Notes under the pieces: model-generated | What the model was told of the DNA's origin: nothing | Seen by the model: only the letters and a program-made list of their open reading frames with translations | Databases searched by the model: none | Shown: piece by piece, positions 1 to 5,338 of the stretch | How the letters are laid out: the number at the start of each line of letters is the position of its first letter | Numbering within the stretch: the stretch's first letter is position 1 | Translations under genes and position numbers: made by a program | Assembly: GCA_025453375.1 (NCBI GenBank) | Contig: JALOQT010000002.1 | Coordinates: forward strand, 1-16,196 | DNA length: 16,196 nucleotides | DNA from: Phycisphaerales bacterium | Lineage (GTDB): Bacteria > Planctomycetota > Phycisphaerae > Phycisphaerales > UBA1924 | Direction of reading: 5' to 3'

Positions 1-805
1 GCGGCGGGCGCTGGAGGATGCCAAGATGCCGGCATCCAGCCTGGATTGCATCATCTGCGGGACGATCACGCAGGACATGAAGTGCCCGGCGACGGCGTGC
101 ATGGTCGGGGCGAGGCTTGGGTCCGGGCATGCGCAGGGGTGGGATCTGGCCGCGGCGTGCTGCGGGTTTGTGTATTCGATCAATGTGGCGCATGATCTGA
201 TCCGGATGGGGACGCACAAGACCATCGGGGTGATCGGGGCGGACTGCATCAGCGCGATTGCCGACTACACCAATCGCAACGTGGCGATCCTGTTTGGCGA
301 TGGGGCGGGGGCGGCGGTCCTTCAGGCGACGAGCGACACCAGCAAGGGGATCATCGCGCAGGTGAACAAGGCCGACGGCACCGGCTGGCCGGACCTTTTT
401 GTGCCGGGGTGGGATGCGCATATTCCCACGACGGCGGACCGGAGCACGGTGGTGCCTGGGTGTTTGCACATGAACGGCAAAGAGGTGTTCAAGTTTGCCG
501 TCGGGACGTTTCAGGAACTGATCGCCGAGACGCTGGAGAAAGGTGGCGTGGGCGTGGCGGATGTGGACATGTTTGTGTGTCACCAGTCCAACGCGCGGAT
601 CATCGCGGCAGCGGTGGAGAAGTTCGGCATCCCGCAGGACAAGGTGTATGTGAACATTGACCGGTTCGGCAACACGTCGGGCGGGTCGGTGCCGATTTGT
701 CTTGATGAACTGGTCAAGGCTGGCCGGGTCAAGCCCGGGATGGTGGTGATGTTTGTCGCGTTTGGCGCGGGGCTGACGTGGTCGAGCAGTTTGTGGCAGA
801 TGTGA
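1..805 (+). CDS. fabH: 3-oxoacyl-ACP synthase III (FabH-like), 5' end outside window
   Basis: Condensing enzyme that starts fatty acid synthesis by joining an acyl-CoA to malonyl-ACP in the cytoplasm (family knowledge). The reading frame is open from base 2, so the true start lies upstream and about 60 or more N-terminal residues are missing. All three thiolase-fold catalytic residues are visible: Cys in AACCGF (codon 158-160), His in CHQSN (codon 581-583) and Asn in GNTSGG (codon 671-673). The His motif reads HQSN where many FabH have HQAN, and the residue after the active Cys is a second Cys rather than the usual Ser or Ala. The C-terminus ends in the typical GAGLTWSS block. No other fatty acid synthesis gene follows; the next gene is convergent. 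A FabH-like (KAS III) enzyme of another pathway is possible, but the triad and the ending fit FabH well. Confidence 0.9.
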   Translation, partial: RRALEDAKMPASSLDCIICGTITQDMKCPATACMVGARLGSGHAQGWDLAAACCGFVYSINVAHDLIRMGTHKTIGVIGADCISAIADYTNRNVAILFGDGAGAAVLQATSDTSKGIIAQVNKADGTGWPDLFVPGWDAHIPTTADRSTVVPGCLHMNGKEVFKFAVGTFQELIAETLEKGGVGVADVDMFVCHQSNARIIAAAVEKFGIPQDKVYVNIDRFGNTSGGSVPICLDELVKAGRVKPGMVVMFVAFGAGLTWSSSLWQM

Positions 806-816
806 GGGGCTGGGAA

Positions 817-844
817 GGCATCAGGCATCGGGCATTGGGCATCA
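817..844. repeat. Heptamer patch, 4 units of GGCATCA type
   Basis: Four consecutive 7-bp units, GGCATCA, GGCATCG, GGCATTG and GGCATCA, begin 11 bases after the fabH stop codon. They lie between two convergent genes. The same word family appears in reverse orientation at 2548-2603. Confidence 0.85.
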
Positions 845-860
845 GCAGAGGGCGAGCGTG

Positions 861-880
861 CAAGCGTCCGTGGGCGCTTG
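861..880. terminator. Weak hairpin between convergent genes
   Basis: CAAGCG (861-866) can pair with CGCTTG (875-880), and the stem extends inward by a G-T wobble and two C-G pairs. There is no T-tract on either side. It could end transcription of the fabH and membrane-protein genes, but the support is only its position and the short stem. Confidence 0.25.
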
Positions 881-887
881 GACATGC

Positions 888-1289
888 TCAGCGGCGGCGC
901 TGGTGGGCATGCATCCAAATGCCGAGGATGACAAACAGCACACCGGGGGTGGCGAGGATCGCGATGTATGGGCTGGTGGGCACGTGGCCATTGGCGATGA
1001 GGACCGCGACATAGAAGCCGAGGATGCTGATGACGGCGATGAGCCCGCCGACGAGCTCTCGCCACCAGGCCAGCACCAAGCCCAGCAGCAGGCCGATCGG
1101 GAAGAACGCCAGCAAGACCCAGTCCTTGGCCGTCGGCGTGCCGTGCTCGCCAAAGGCGAAGATGGCGATGGTCAGGATTGTCAGGAGGCTGAGCACACGG
1201 GCAGCCCAACGCAGGACCACGACGCCGCGGGGAAAAGGCGTGCGAGGTTGTGCGGATCGCGGGTCGGGGAGAGATGCTTCAAGATTCAT
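888..1289 (-). CDS. Small four-helix membrane protein, unknown function
   Basis: A 133-residue protein with an Arg- and Pro-containing N-terminal stretch of about 25 residues, then four hydrophobic segments at roughly residues 29-46, 57-75, 79-98 and 107-126, and a basic C-terminal end (HAHQRRR). The segment from FGEHGTP to the AWWRELVGG block resembles a widespread family of small uncharacterised membrane proteins with a conserved Glu after helix 1 and a Trp-Arg after helix 2 (recollection of DUF7670-like proteins, not checked). The ATG at 1289 has no strong Shine-Dalgarno sequence. The gene is divergent from the PTPS-like gene and convergent with fabH. The clear alternation of helices and loops supports a real protein; the function is not known. 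Confidence 0.7.
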   Translation of the reverse strand: MNLEASLPDPRSAQPRTPFPRGVVVLRWAARVLSLLTILTIAIFAFGEHGTPTAKDWVLLAFFPIGLLLGLVLAWWRELVGGLIAVISILGFYVAVLIANGHVPTSPYIAILATPGVLFVILGIWMHAHQRRR

Positions 1290-1427
1290 ACTGGGCGGCT
1301 CCAGACTTGTGCATCACTTGGCCCTACAGCCGCGCGGACGGCGGGTTGCACCGGGCCGGGGTGTGCAGCGCCAGATTGGTTCTCGACAGAAGCGATCCCG
1401 GCTGGGCTCGTTGACGTACGATCGATC
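1290..1427. promoter_or_regulatory. Divergent intergenic region
   Basis: These 138 bases separate the membrane-protein gene from the PTPS-like gene and must hold both promoters, since the two genes are transcribed away from each other. No convincing -35/-10 pair was seen. A perfect 12-bp palindrome, ACGATCGATCGT (1418-1429), overlaps the proposed GTG start of the PTPS-like gene. Confidence 0.35.
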
Positions 1428-2282
1428 GTGATTGCACTGACACGCACGGTTCGGTTCGCGGCGACGCATGGGGATGATGCGTCGGGGGGTGTCGCGGGCG
1501 CGGCGAACAATGGGTTTGCGGGTGTGCCGCGGATGGTGGGGCTTGGGGCGCACTATGAGCTGGAGATCACGGCGGTGGGGCGGCCTGATCCGCAGACGGG
1601 GTACTTTCTGGACATCAAGGTGCTGGATCGTGCGGCACGGGGGACGATCATTCCGCACATCGTCCGGGCGTTTCGCGCGCGGCCAATGACTGATCCGGCG
1701 GCGCTGCTGCATGAGCCTGGCGCGTGCGACGCCTTGGCGGCGGCGCTGGCGCCGGACTTGGCGGCGCGGAGCGGGCGGGTGACGCGGGTGCGGTGGAAAC
1801 TCTCGCCATTTTTCAGCGTGGAGGCTCAGATGAATGAGGCAGGGACGGCGGCGCTGCGCGGCTCGACGATGATTCGCCAGCGGTTTGAGATTGCCGCGGC
1901 ACACAGGCTGCATGTGCCGGGCTTGAGTGACGCGGCGAATCGCGCGACGTTTGGCAAGTGCAACAACCCCAGCGGGCACGGGCATAACTATGTCATCGAG
2001 CCGGCGGTGGTGGTGGATGGCGGCGGAGCGGACCAGTCGATGAGCCTGGCGAGGCTCGAGGCGATCGTGCACGAGCACATCATCGAGCCGTTTGACCACA
2101 CGCATCTGAATGTCGATCGGCCGGAGTTTGACTTCACACGCGGCGGCGTGAACCCGAGTGTTGAGCACATCGCCGAGGTGTTTTATCGCCGATTGACCGG
2201 GCCGGTGGCTGCCGCGGGCGGGCGTTTGGCGCACGTGACGGTGTGGGAGACGGAGAAGACGAGTGCGACGTTTGGGGAGTGA
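1428..2282 (+). CDS. Tandem PTPS/QueD-like protein (6-carboxytetrahydropterin synthase family), N-terminal half degenerate
   Basis: A 284-residue protein made of two tunnelling-fold PTPS/QueD domains, about twice the usual single-domain length. The C-terminal half (residues 150-284) keeps the whole active site: zinc ligands His159 (AAAHRL), His184 and His186 (SGHGHNY), Cys178 (FGKC), Asp223-His224 (FDHTHLN), Glu246 and the Glu of WET near 274. The N-terminal half (residues 3-135) has the same layout (VRFAATH, then AHYELEI and TGYFLDIKVLD) but lacks the Cys, and the HGH pair is replaced by GLGAHY, so it probably cannot bind zinc. Family enzymes convert dihydroneopterin triphosphate in queuosine or related pterin pathways. 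No other queuosine gene is nearby, so the substrate is open. The GTG at 1428 is chosen because it sits just before the first strand; no Shine-Dalgarno is evident. The same frame stays open further upstream, but that stretch overlaps the opposite-strand gene. Confidence 0.85.
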   Translation: MIALTRTVRFAATHGDDASGGVAGAANNGFAGVPRMVGLGAHYELEITAVGRPDPQTGYFLDIKVLDRAARGTIIPHIVRAFRARPMTDPAALLHEPGACDALAAALAPDLAARSGRVTRVRWKLSPFFSVEAQMNEAGTAALRGSTMIRQRFEIAAAHRLHVPGLSDAANRATFGKCNNPSGHGHNYVIEPAVVVDGGGADQSMSLARLEAIVHEHIIEPFDHTHLNVDRPEFDFTRGGVNPSVEHIAEVFYRRLTGPVAAAGGRLAHVTVWETEKTSATFGE

Positions 2283-2288
2283 GTGGCA

Positions 2289-2302
2289 GGCGTCAGGCGT
2301 CA
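2289..2302. repeat. Heptamer patch, 2 units of GGCGTCA
   Basis: Two identical 7-bp units GGCGTCA follow the PTPS-like stop codon by six bases. They differ from the GGCATCA family by one base and lie just left of the palindromic element. Confidence 0.6.
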
Positions 2303-2309
2303 GAAAGAT

Positions 2310-2507
2310 GCACCCTCATCCGCCTTCGGCCCGCTGCCCCCCCAACGCGGGCCTTGGCACCTTCTCCCGCGGGGCGGGAGAAGGAGGTGTGCGTTTGGAT
2401 GTTTTGAATTCGTCGCTCGCCTTGCGGCTTGCGTCCTTCCCCCGCCCTGCGGGGGAAGGACAGCGTTGCTCCAAGCGCAGCGCCGGTGCGACGCAGGATG
2501 AGGGTGC
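2310..2507. repeat. Palindromic MITE/REP-like element, about 198 bp
   Basis: The element is bounded by perfect 12-bp inverted repeats, GCACCCTCATCC (2310-2321) and GGATGAGGGTGC (2496-2507). Inside are two perfect hairpins: one with an 11-bp stem and GGG loop (2360-2384) and one with a 13-bp stem and CCT loop (2433-2461). The motifs CCCTCATCCGCCTTCGGC and CTTCTCCC...GGGAGAAG are typical of dispersed non-coding palindromic repeats found in many copies in GC-rich bacterial genomes (general knowledge). It sits between two convergent genes and has no convincing coding content. No target-site duplication was identified. Confidence 0.75.
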
Positions 2508-2547
2508 GTGCGGTTGTGCGAGGATGAACTTCACAGCCGCGCCGCGT

Positions 2548-2603
2548 GCCAATTGCCAAATCCCAATTGCCCACTTCCGAAGCCCGATGCCTGATGGCTG
2601 ATG
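2548..2603. repeat. Heptamer patch, 8 diverged units
   Basis: Eight 7-bp units in register: GCCAATT, GCCAAAT, CCCAATT, GCCCACT, TCCGAAG, CCCGATG, CCTGATG and GCTGATG. The last three are the reverse-complement orientation of the GGCATCA family at 817-844. The patch ends 14 bases before the stop codon of the 197-residue minus-strand gene. The remainder of 2508-2617 shows nothing else recognisable. Confidence 0.75.
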
Positions 2604-2617
2604 CCTTCTTCTCCCTC

Positions 2618-3211
2618 TCAGCCACTACCGCCGAAGGTGAAGGTCCAGTTTGGAAGCGTTGGGCGGGCTGAGGGGCTGGCGCGGCCGCCGGCGGCGGCCC
2701 AGGCGGTCCATGCGGCGGATTGGCTGCCGCTGCGGCAGAGGGTGATGAACTCCTGCAAGATGCGCCGGTTGGCGCCGCTGAAGAACTCGAAGGCATTGAC
2801 CGTCACGCCGGGCTGCATCATGCGGAGTGGTTCGTCAACGTCGGGGAGTTGGATTTCCTGGATCACTTTGTGGCTCAGCGCGTCGTGCGTGGGGATGTCC
2901 GGCAGGGCGCGCTCGATGGCGTCGGCCATCGCCAGCGCGTCGCCGGCGACGATCTGCTGGCGCTTGAGGCTGAAGTAGTCCATGAAGTGCCAGCGCTTGG
3001 CCCCCCCGCTTCCCCCACTTCCACCCCCACCACTGCTACCGGCGCCGCTGGCGTGGCCTTCGGCGGATGGGTCGATGCTGGCGATCCAGTCTTCGGGTGG
3101 GCGGACGCCCCAGGGTTTCCAGCCGTGGTCATAGGCGAGTTTGACCATCAGGCCCCACTGCAGGTTGGAGAAGGTAATCGCCCCGTGCGGGGCCGTGAGC
3201 GTGCGCGGCAT
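2618..3211 (-). CDS. Unrecognised 197-residue protein with Gly/Ser linker
   Basis: No family was recognised. An N-terminal segment (residues 9-42) containing SNLQWGLMVKLAYDHGWKPWG is joined by a Gly/Ser-rich linker (residues 55-70, GAGSSGGGGSGGSGG) to a mostly helical region (residues 74-160) with WHFMDYFSLKRQQIVAGDA and many acidic and hydrophobic positions. The last 35 residues are low-complexity and Ala/Ser/Pro-rich, ending in FTFGGSG. There is no signal peptide or membrane segment. The ATG at 3211 is used. The two-block layout around a linker and the balanced composition argue that it is real. It has its own spacer on both sides and no evident operon partner; rplU lies upstream on the same strand but ends in a strong terminator. 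Confidence 0.65.
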   Translation of the reverse strand: MPRTLTAPHGAITFSNLQWGLMVKLAYDHGWKPWGVRPPEDWIASIDPSAEGHASGAGSSGGGGSGGSGGAKRWHFMDYFSLKRQQIVAGDALAMADAIERALPDIPTHDALSHKVIQEIQLPDVDEPLRMMQPGVTVNAFEFFSGANRRILQEFITLCRSGSQSAAWTAWAAAGGRASPSARPTLPNWTFTFGGSG

Positions 3212-3220
3212 GGTGAACGG

Positions 3221-3248
3221 TAGTGACGAGTGATCAGTGGCGAGTGAC
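3221..3248. repeat. Heptamer patch, 4 units of GAGTGAC type
   Basis: Four 7-bp units, TAGTGAC, GAGTGAT, CAGTGGC and GAGTGAC, lie between the start of the 197-residue gene and the rplU terminator. They are variants of the units in the 105-bp array at 3808-3912. Confidence 0.75.
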
Positions 3249-3255
3249 CAGGCAG

Positions 3256-3294
3256 CAAAAAGACACGCGGCTTCGGGAATGCCGAAGCCGCGTG
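3256..3294 (-). terminator. Intrinsic terminator of rplU
   Basis: A perfect 13-bp stem (3264-3276 with 3282-3294; arm CACGCGGCTTCGG) and 5-nt loop are followed, on the minus strand, by TCTTTTTG (complement of the A-run at 3257-3261). It starts 61 bases after the rplU stop codon and shows that rplU is the last gene of its transcript. Confidence 0.9.
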
Positions 3295-3355
3295 AGAGTC
3301 AAACGTATTTGTCTGCGTCACTGTGCCACTGCGGCACTGTGCCACCGGCCCAAGA

Positions 3356-3682
3356 TCAGCCCTTGATGTCGGTGATCTTGACGGTGGTGTACTTCTGGCG
3401 GTGGCCGGTCTTCTTGTCGAAGGCCTTGCGGCGCTTGAAGCGCTGGATGGTGAGCTTGGGGCCCTTGGTGATGGCCTCGACGACCTCGGCCGAGACGCTC
3501 GCGCCGCCGACATAGGGCTGGCCGATTTTCAGCGACACGCCGTCGCCGGAGAGCAGGAGGACCTTGTCAAAGTTGACCTTGGAGCCGACGGCGGACTGGC
3601 CGCCATCGAGCAGGTCGACGGTGATGACGTCGCCCTTGGACACCTTGCGCTGACCGCCGCCTTCTTGAATGATCGCGTACAT
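3356..3682 (-). CDS. rplU: 50S ribosomal protein L21
   Basis: A 108-residue protein of normal length for L21, which binds 23S rRNA in the large subunit. It starts MYAIIQEGG and contains the family's C-terminal signature, a basic KRRKAF segment followed by KKTGHRQKYTTVKITDI. The ATG at 3682 is chosen because it begins the conserved MYAII and has GGAG (3689-3692, minus strand) six bases upstream; a longer frame upstream does not match the family. L27 (rpmA), the usual downstream partner, is absent: a strong terminator follows directly. The upstream spacer of 315 bases carries the heptamer array. Confidence 0.97.
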   Translation of the reverse strand: MYAIIQEGGGQRKVSKGDVITVDLLDGGQSAVGSKVNFDKVLLLSGDGVSLKIGQPYVGGASVSAEVVEAITKGPKLTIQRFKRRKAFDKKTGHRQKYTTVKITDIKG

Positions 3683-3688
3683 GAGAAA

Positions 3689-3692
3689 CTCC
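3689..3692 (-). promoter_or_regulatory. Ribosome binding site of rplU
   Basis: GGAG on the minus strand with a 6-nt spacer to the ATG at 3682. This decides the start in favour of MYAII over an extended frame. Confidence 0.7.
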
Positions 3693-3807
3693 GAAACCCT
3701 GCGCGGCCGGTGGACGAAGGCGTGGACCAAACGTGGCCCAAACACACTCCGCCGCTTCTGCGAGACTCGGGGAAGCAACAGGTCGAGATGCTAGGCGCGG
3801 CGGGGGA

Positions 3808-3912
3808 GAGTGGCGAGTGGCGAGTGGCGAGTGGCGAGTGGCGAGTGGCGAGTGGCGAGTGATGAGTGATGAGTGATGAGTGATGAGTGATGAGTGATGA
3901 GTGACGAGTGGC
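3808..3912. repeat. Perfect heptamer tandem array, 15 units
   Basis: Seven GAGTGGC units (3808-3856), six GAGTGAT (3857-3898), one GAGTGAC (3899-3905) and one GAGTGGC (3906-3912) run without interruption. The blockwise order, with a switch from one variant to another, points to expansion by slippage or recombination from different seed units. It lies between the zinc-finger gene's 3' end and rplU, about 125 bases upstream of the rplU start. The period of 7 is not a multiple of three, and no plausible gene runs through it. Confidence 0.95.
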
Positions 3913-3953
3913 GAGAAAGGCTGAGATTCAAGGGACGCAAAATGTAGCGCTGG

Positions 3954-3985
3954 AGCCCTGTAGCCCTGTAGCCAGATAGCCCTGT
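3954..3985. repeat. Octamer tandem repeat, 4 units
   Basis: Four 8-bp units, AGCCCTGT, AGCCCTGT, AGCCAGAT and AGCCCTGT, lie 12 bases downstream (minus-strand sense) of the zinc-finger gene's stop. The period is 8 rather than 7, unlike the other patches of the window. Confidence 0.8.
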
Positions 3986-3997
3986 TGCGCTTCGGCC

Positions 3998-4381
3998 TTA
4001 CACCACCTCGTCGTCGATGTCTTCGTCGTCGATGATTTTGCTGCCGGTCGGTGGGGGTTCGGGTTTTTTCCAGCCGAAGTCCGGGTCGCGGCACAGCACG
4101 CCGGCGGCTTGTTTGATGCATCGCACGCAGACGTGGGCGTCGGGGTGGGTCGGGCTGGCCCACTGCGCTTCGCGGCGATCTTCCAGGCACATCGTGCAGC
4201 CGGTGCCCGCGAGGTCGGCGCCCTCGCCGAGGTGAATCAGCGCGGTGTAGGCGACGGTCAGGCAGTGGCTGCAGATCAGCGAGCCTTTGTGACCTTCGAC
4301 CATCGGGCGGTCGTCGGCGAAGTGATTTCGGCAGAAGTCACAGACGAAAAACGCGTTGCCCTCAGCCGCGGGGTTGTGCAT
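3998..4381 (-). CDS. Small zinc-finger protein with four CxxC pairs, first finger ClpX-like
   Basis: A 127-residue protein with paired cysteines at 14/17, 37/40, 62/65 and 85/88, plus Cys97, enough for two four-Cys zinc sites. Residues 13-45 (CDFCRNHFADDRPMVEG...LICSHC) resemble the N-terminal C4 zinc-binding domain of ClpX, which binds substrates and adaptors (family knowledge), but no AAA+ ATPase part is present. The second pair set has CTMC and CVRC. The tail is acidic (IIDDEDIDDEVV). The ATG at 4381 is preferred; a TTG at 4387 would add two residues. It is divergent from menG. Function is unknown; an adaptor-like or DNA/RNA-binding role is only a guess. Confidence 0.75.
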   Translation of the reverse strand: MHNPAAEGNAFFVCDFCRNHFADDRPMVEGHKGSLICSHCLTVAYTALIHLGEGADLAGTGCTMCLEDRREAQWASPTHPDAHVCVRCIKQAAGVLCRDPDFGWKKPEPPPTGSKIIDDEDIDDEVV

Positions 4382-4400
4382 TGGCAAGCCTAGTGCCTGT

Positions 4401-4428
4401 GTGCGGGCGCGGGTGCGGGCGCGGGTGC
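4401..4428. repeat. Short direct repeat in divergent spacer
   Basis: The 12-mer GTGCGGGCGCGG occurs twice in tandem plus a partial third copy, itself built from two similar 6-mers. It lies in the 84-base spacer between the zinc-finger gene and menG, where both promoters must be. No clear promoter boxes were seen. Confidence 0.7.
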
Positions 4429-4465
4429 CAATGTCGCCACGGGTTGATGCTCACTACGATCACTC

Positions 4466-5302
4466 GTGACCGCTCAAGAGCCTTCTGCCGCACCGTCCGC
4501 GTCGTCCGCATCGCCCGCATCGGCCCCCACTGCTCCGGCATGGTCCGACCAGGACCTTGCCCGCGATCCGCACGCGCAGGGGGACAAGCATCAGCGTGTA
4601 CAGCGGATGTTTGCCGCGATCAGCCGGTCGTATGACCTGAACAACCGCCTGCACAGTTTCGGGCTGGATCAGGCGTGGCGCCGGTTCACGGTGGCCAAGT
4701 CTTCGCTCAAGCCGAGTGATCGCGTGCTGGACTGCGCCTGCGGCACGGGTGATCTGACGCGTCTCTATGCCAAGGGCCTGGCCGCCGCGGGCGCCGATGC
4801 GAACGCGAACAACGTGATCGGGACGGATTTCACCCCCGAGATGCTCGACATCGCCCGCACGAAGCGCGACATGCCCAGCGATGCGGGGATCACATACATG
4901 ACGGCCGACGCGATGGCGCTGCCCTTTGCCGACGCGTCGTTTGATGTCGTGTCGATCGCGTTCGGGATTCGCAACGTGCAGCAGCCGGCGCGGGCGATTG
5001 CGGAGTTTTTCCGCGTGCTTCGCCCGGGCGGGCGGCTGATGGTGCTGGAGTTTGACAAGCCGCGAAACGGGCTGATTCGCTGGGGCAATGACGTGTATAC
5101 CAAGCACATCATGCCGCGCACGGCGACGCTGATCAGCCGCGATCGCAGCGGTGCGTATGCGTATCTGCCCAAGAGCGTCGAGACCTTCCTGACGCGTGAC
5201 CAACTGCAGTCACTGTTCCGCGACGCTGGCTTCACCAGCGGCGAAGCCTGGCCGCTGACCTTCGGCGTGTGCGTGTGCCATCGGGCGGTCAAGCCGGGGT
5301 GA
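4466..5302 (+). CDS. menG: Demethylmenaquinone methyltransferase (MenG/UbiE family)
   Basis: SAM-dependent C-methyltransferase performing the last step of menaquinone synthesis (or the equivalent ubiquinone step). In a planctomycete, menaquinone is the expected quinone. The 278-residue protein has the family's opening block MFAAISRSYDLNNRL (residues 48-62), SAM motif I DCACGTGD (89-96), acidic motif GTDFTPEML (119-127), MALPFADASFDVVSIAFGIRN (two overlapping family blocks, 150-170), and RVLRPGGRLMVLEF (183-196). The first 35-40 residues are an Ala/Ser/Pro-rich extension beyond the core. The GTG at 4466 is the first usable start in frame; no Shine-Dalgarno is evident. pyrF follows after 36 bases on the same strand, so the two probably share a transcript. 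Confidence 0.93.
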   Translation: MTAQEPSAAPSASSASPASAPTAPAWSDQDLARDPHAQGDKHQRVQRMFAAISRSYDLNNRLHSFGLDQAWRRFTVAKSSLKPSDRVLDCACGTGDLTRLYAKGLAAAGADANANNVIGTDFTPEMLDIARTKRDMPSDAGITYMTADAMALPFADASFDVVSIAFGIRNVQQPARAIAEFFRVLRPGGRLMVLEFDKPRNGLIRWGNDVYTKHIMPRTATLISRDRSGAYAYLPKSVETFLTRDQLQSLFRDAGFTSGEAWPLTFGVCVCHRAVKPG

Positions 5303-5338
5303 GGCGCCGTGGCGGGCGTTTTCCTATCCTCGGCCCAT

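Noticed and set aside
858..1427. Upstream extension of the PTPS-like frame to a 474-residue protein
   Set aside because: The extra 190 residues overlap the opposite-strand membrane protein, are rich in Gln, Asp and Arg without domain features, and do not match the PTPS family, whose homology begins near 1428.
1290..1427. preQ1-type riboswitch ahead of the PTPS/QueD-like gene
   Set aside because: No hairpin followed by an A-rich tail with the expected pseudoknot partners was visible in the spacer.
1314..2234. Open frame of 306 codons on the minus strand opposite the PTPS-like gene
   Set aside because: The translation is Arg-, Pro- and His-rich with no motif. It is the usual GC-rich antisense shadow of a real gene.
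3808..3912. CRISPR array
   Set aside because: The units are 7 bp and directly contiguous with no spacers, and no cas genes are present.
3567..4190. Minus-strand frame through the heptamer array encoding a 7-residue peptide repeat
   Set aside because: The peptide repeat only reflects the 7-bp DNA period. The frame overlaps rplU and the zinc-finger gene in another phase and has no supporting features.
5309..5338. GTG start for PyrF ten codons upstream
   Set aside because: The added residues do not belong to the family sequence, and ATG 5339 directly precedes the conserved N-terminal block.
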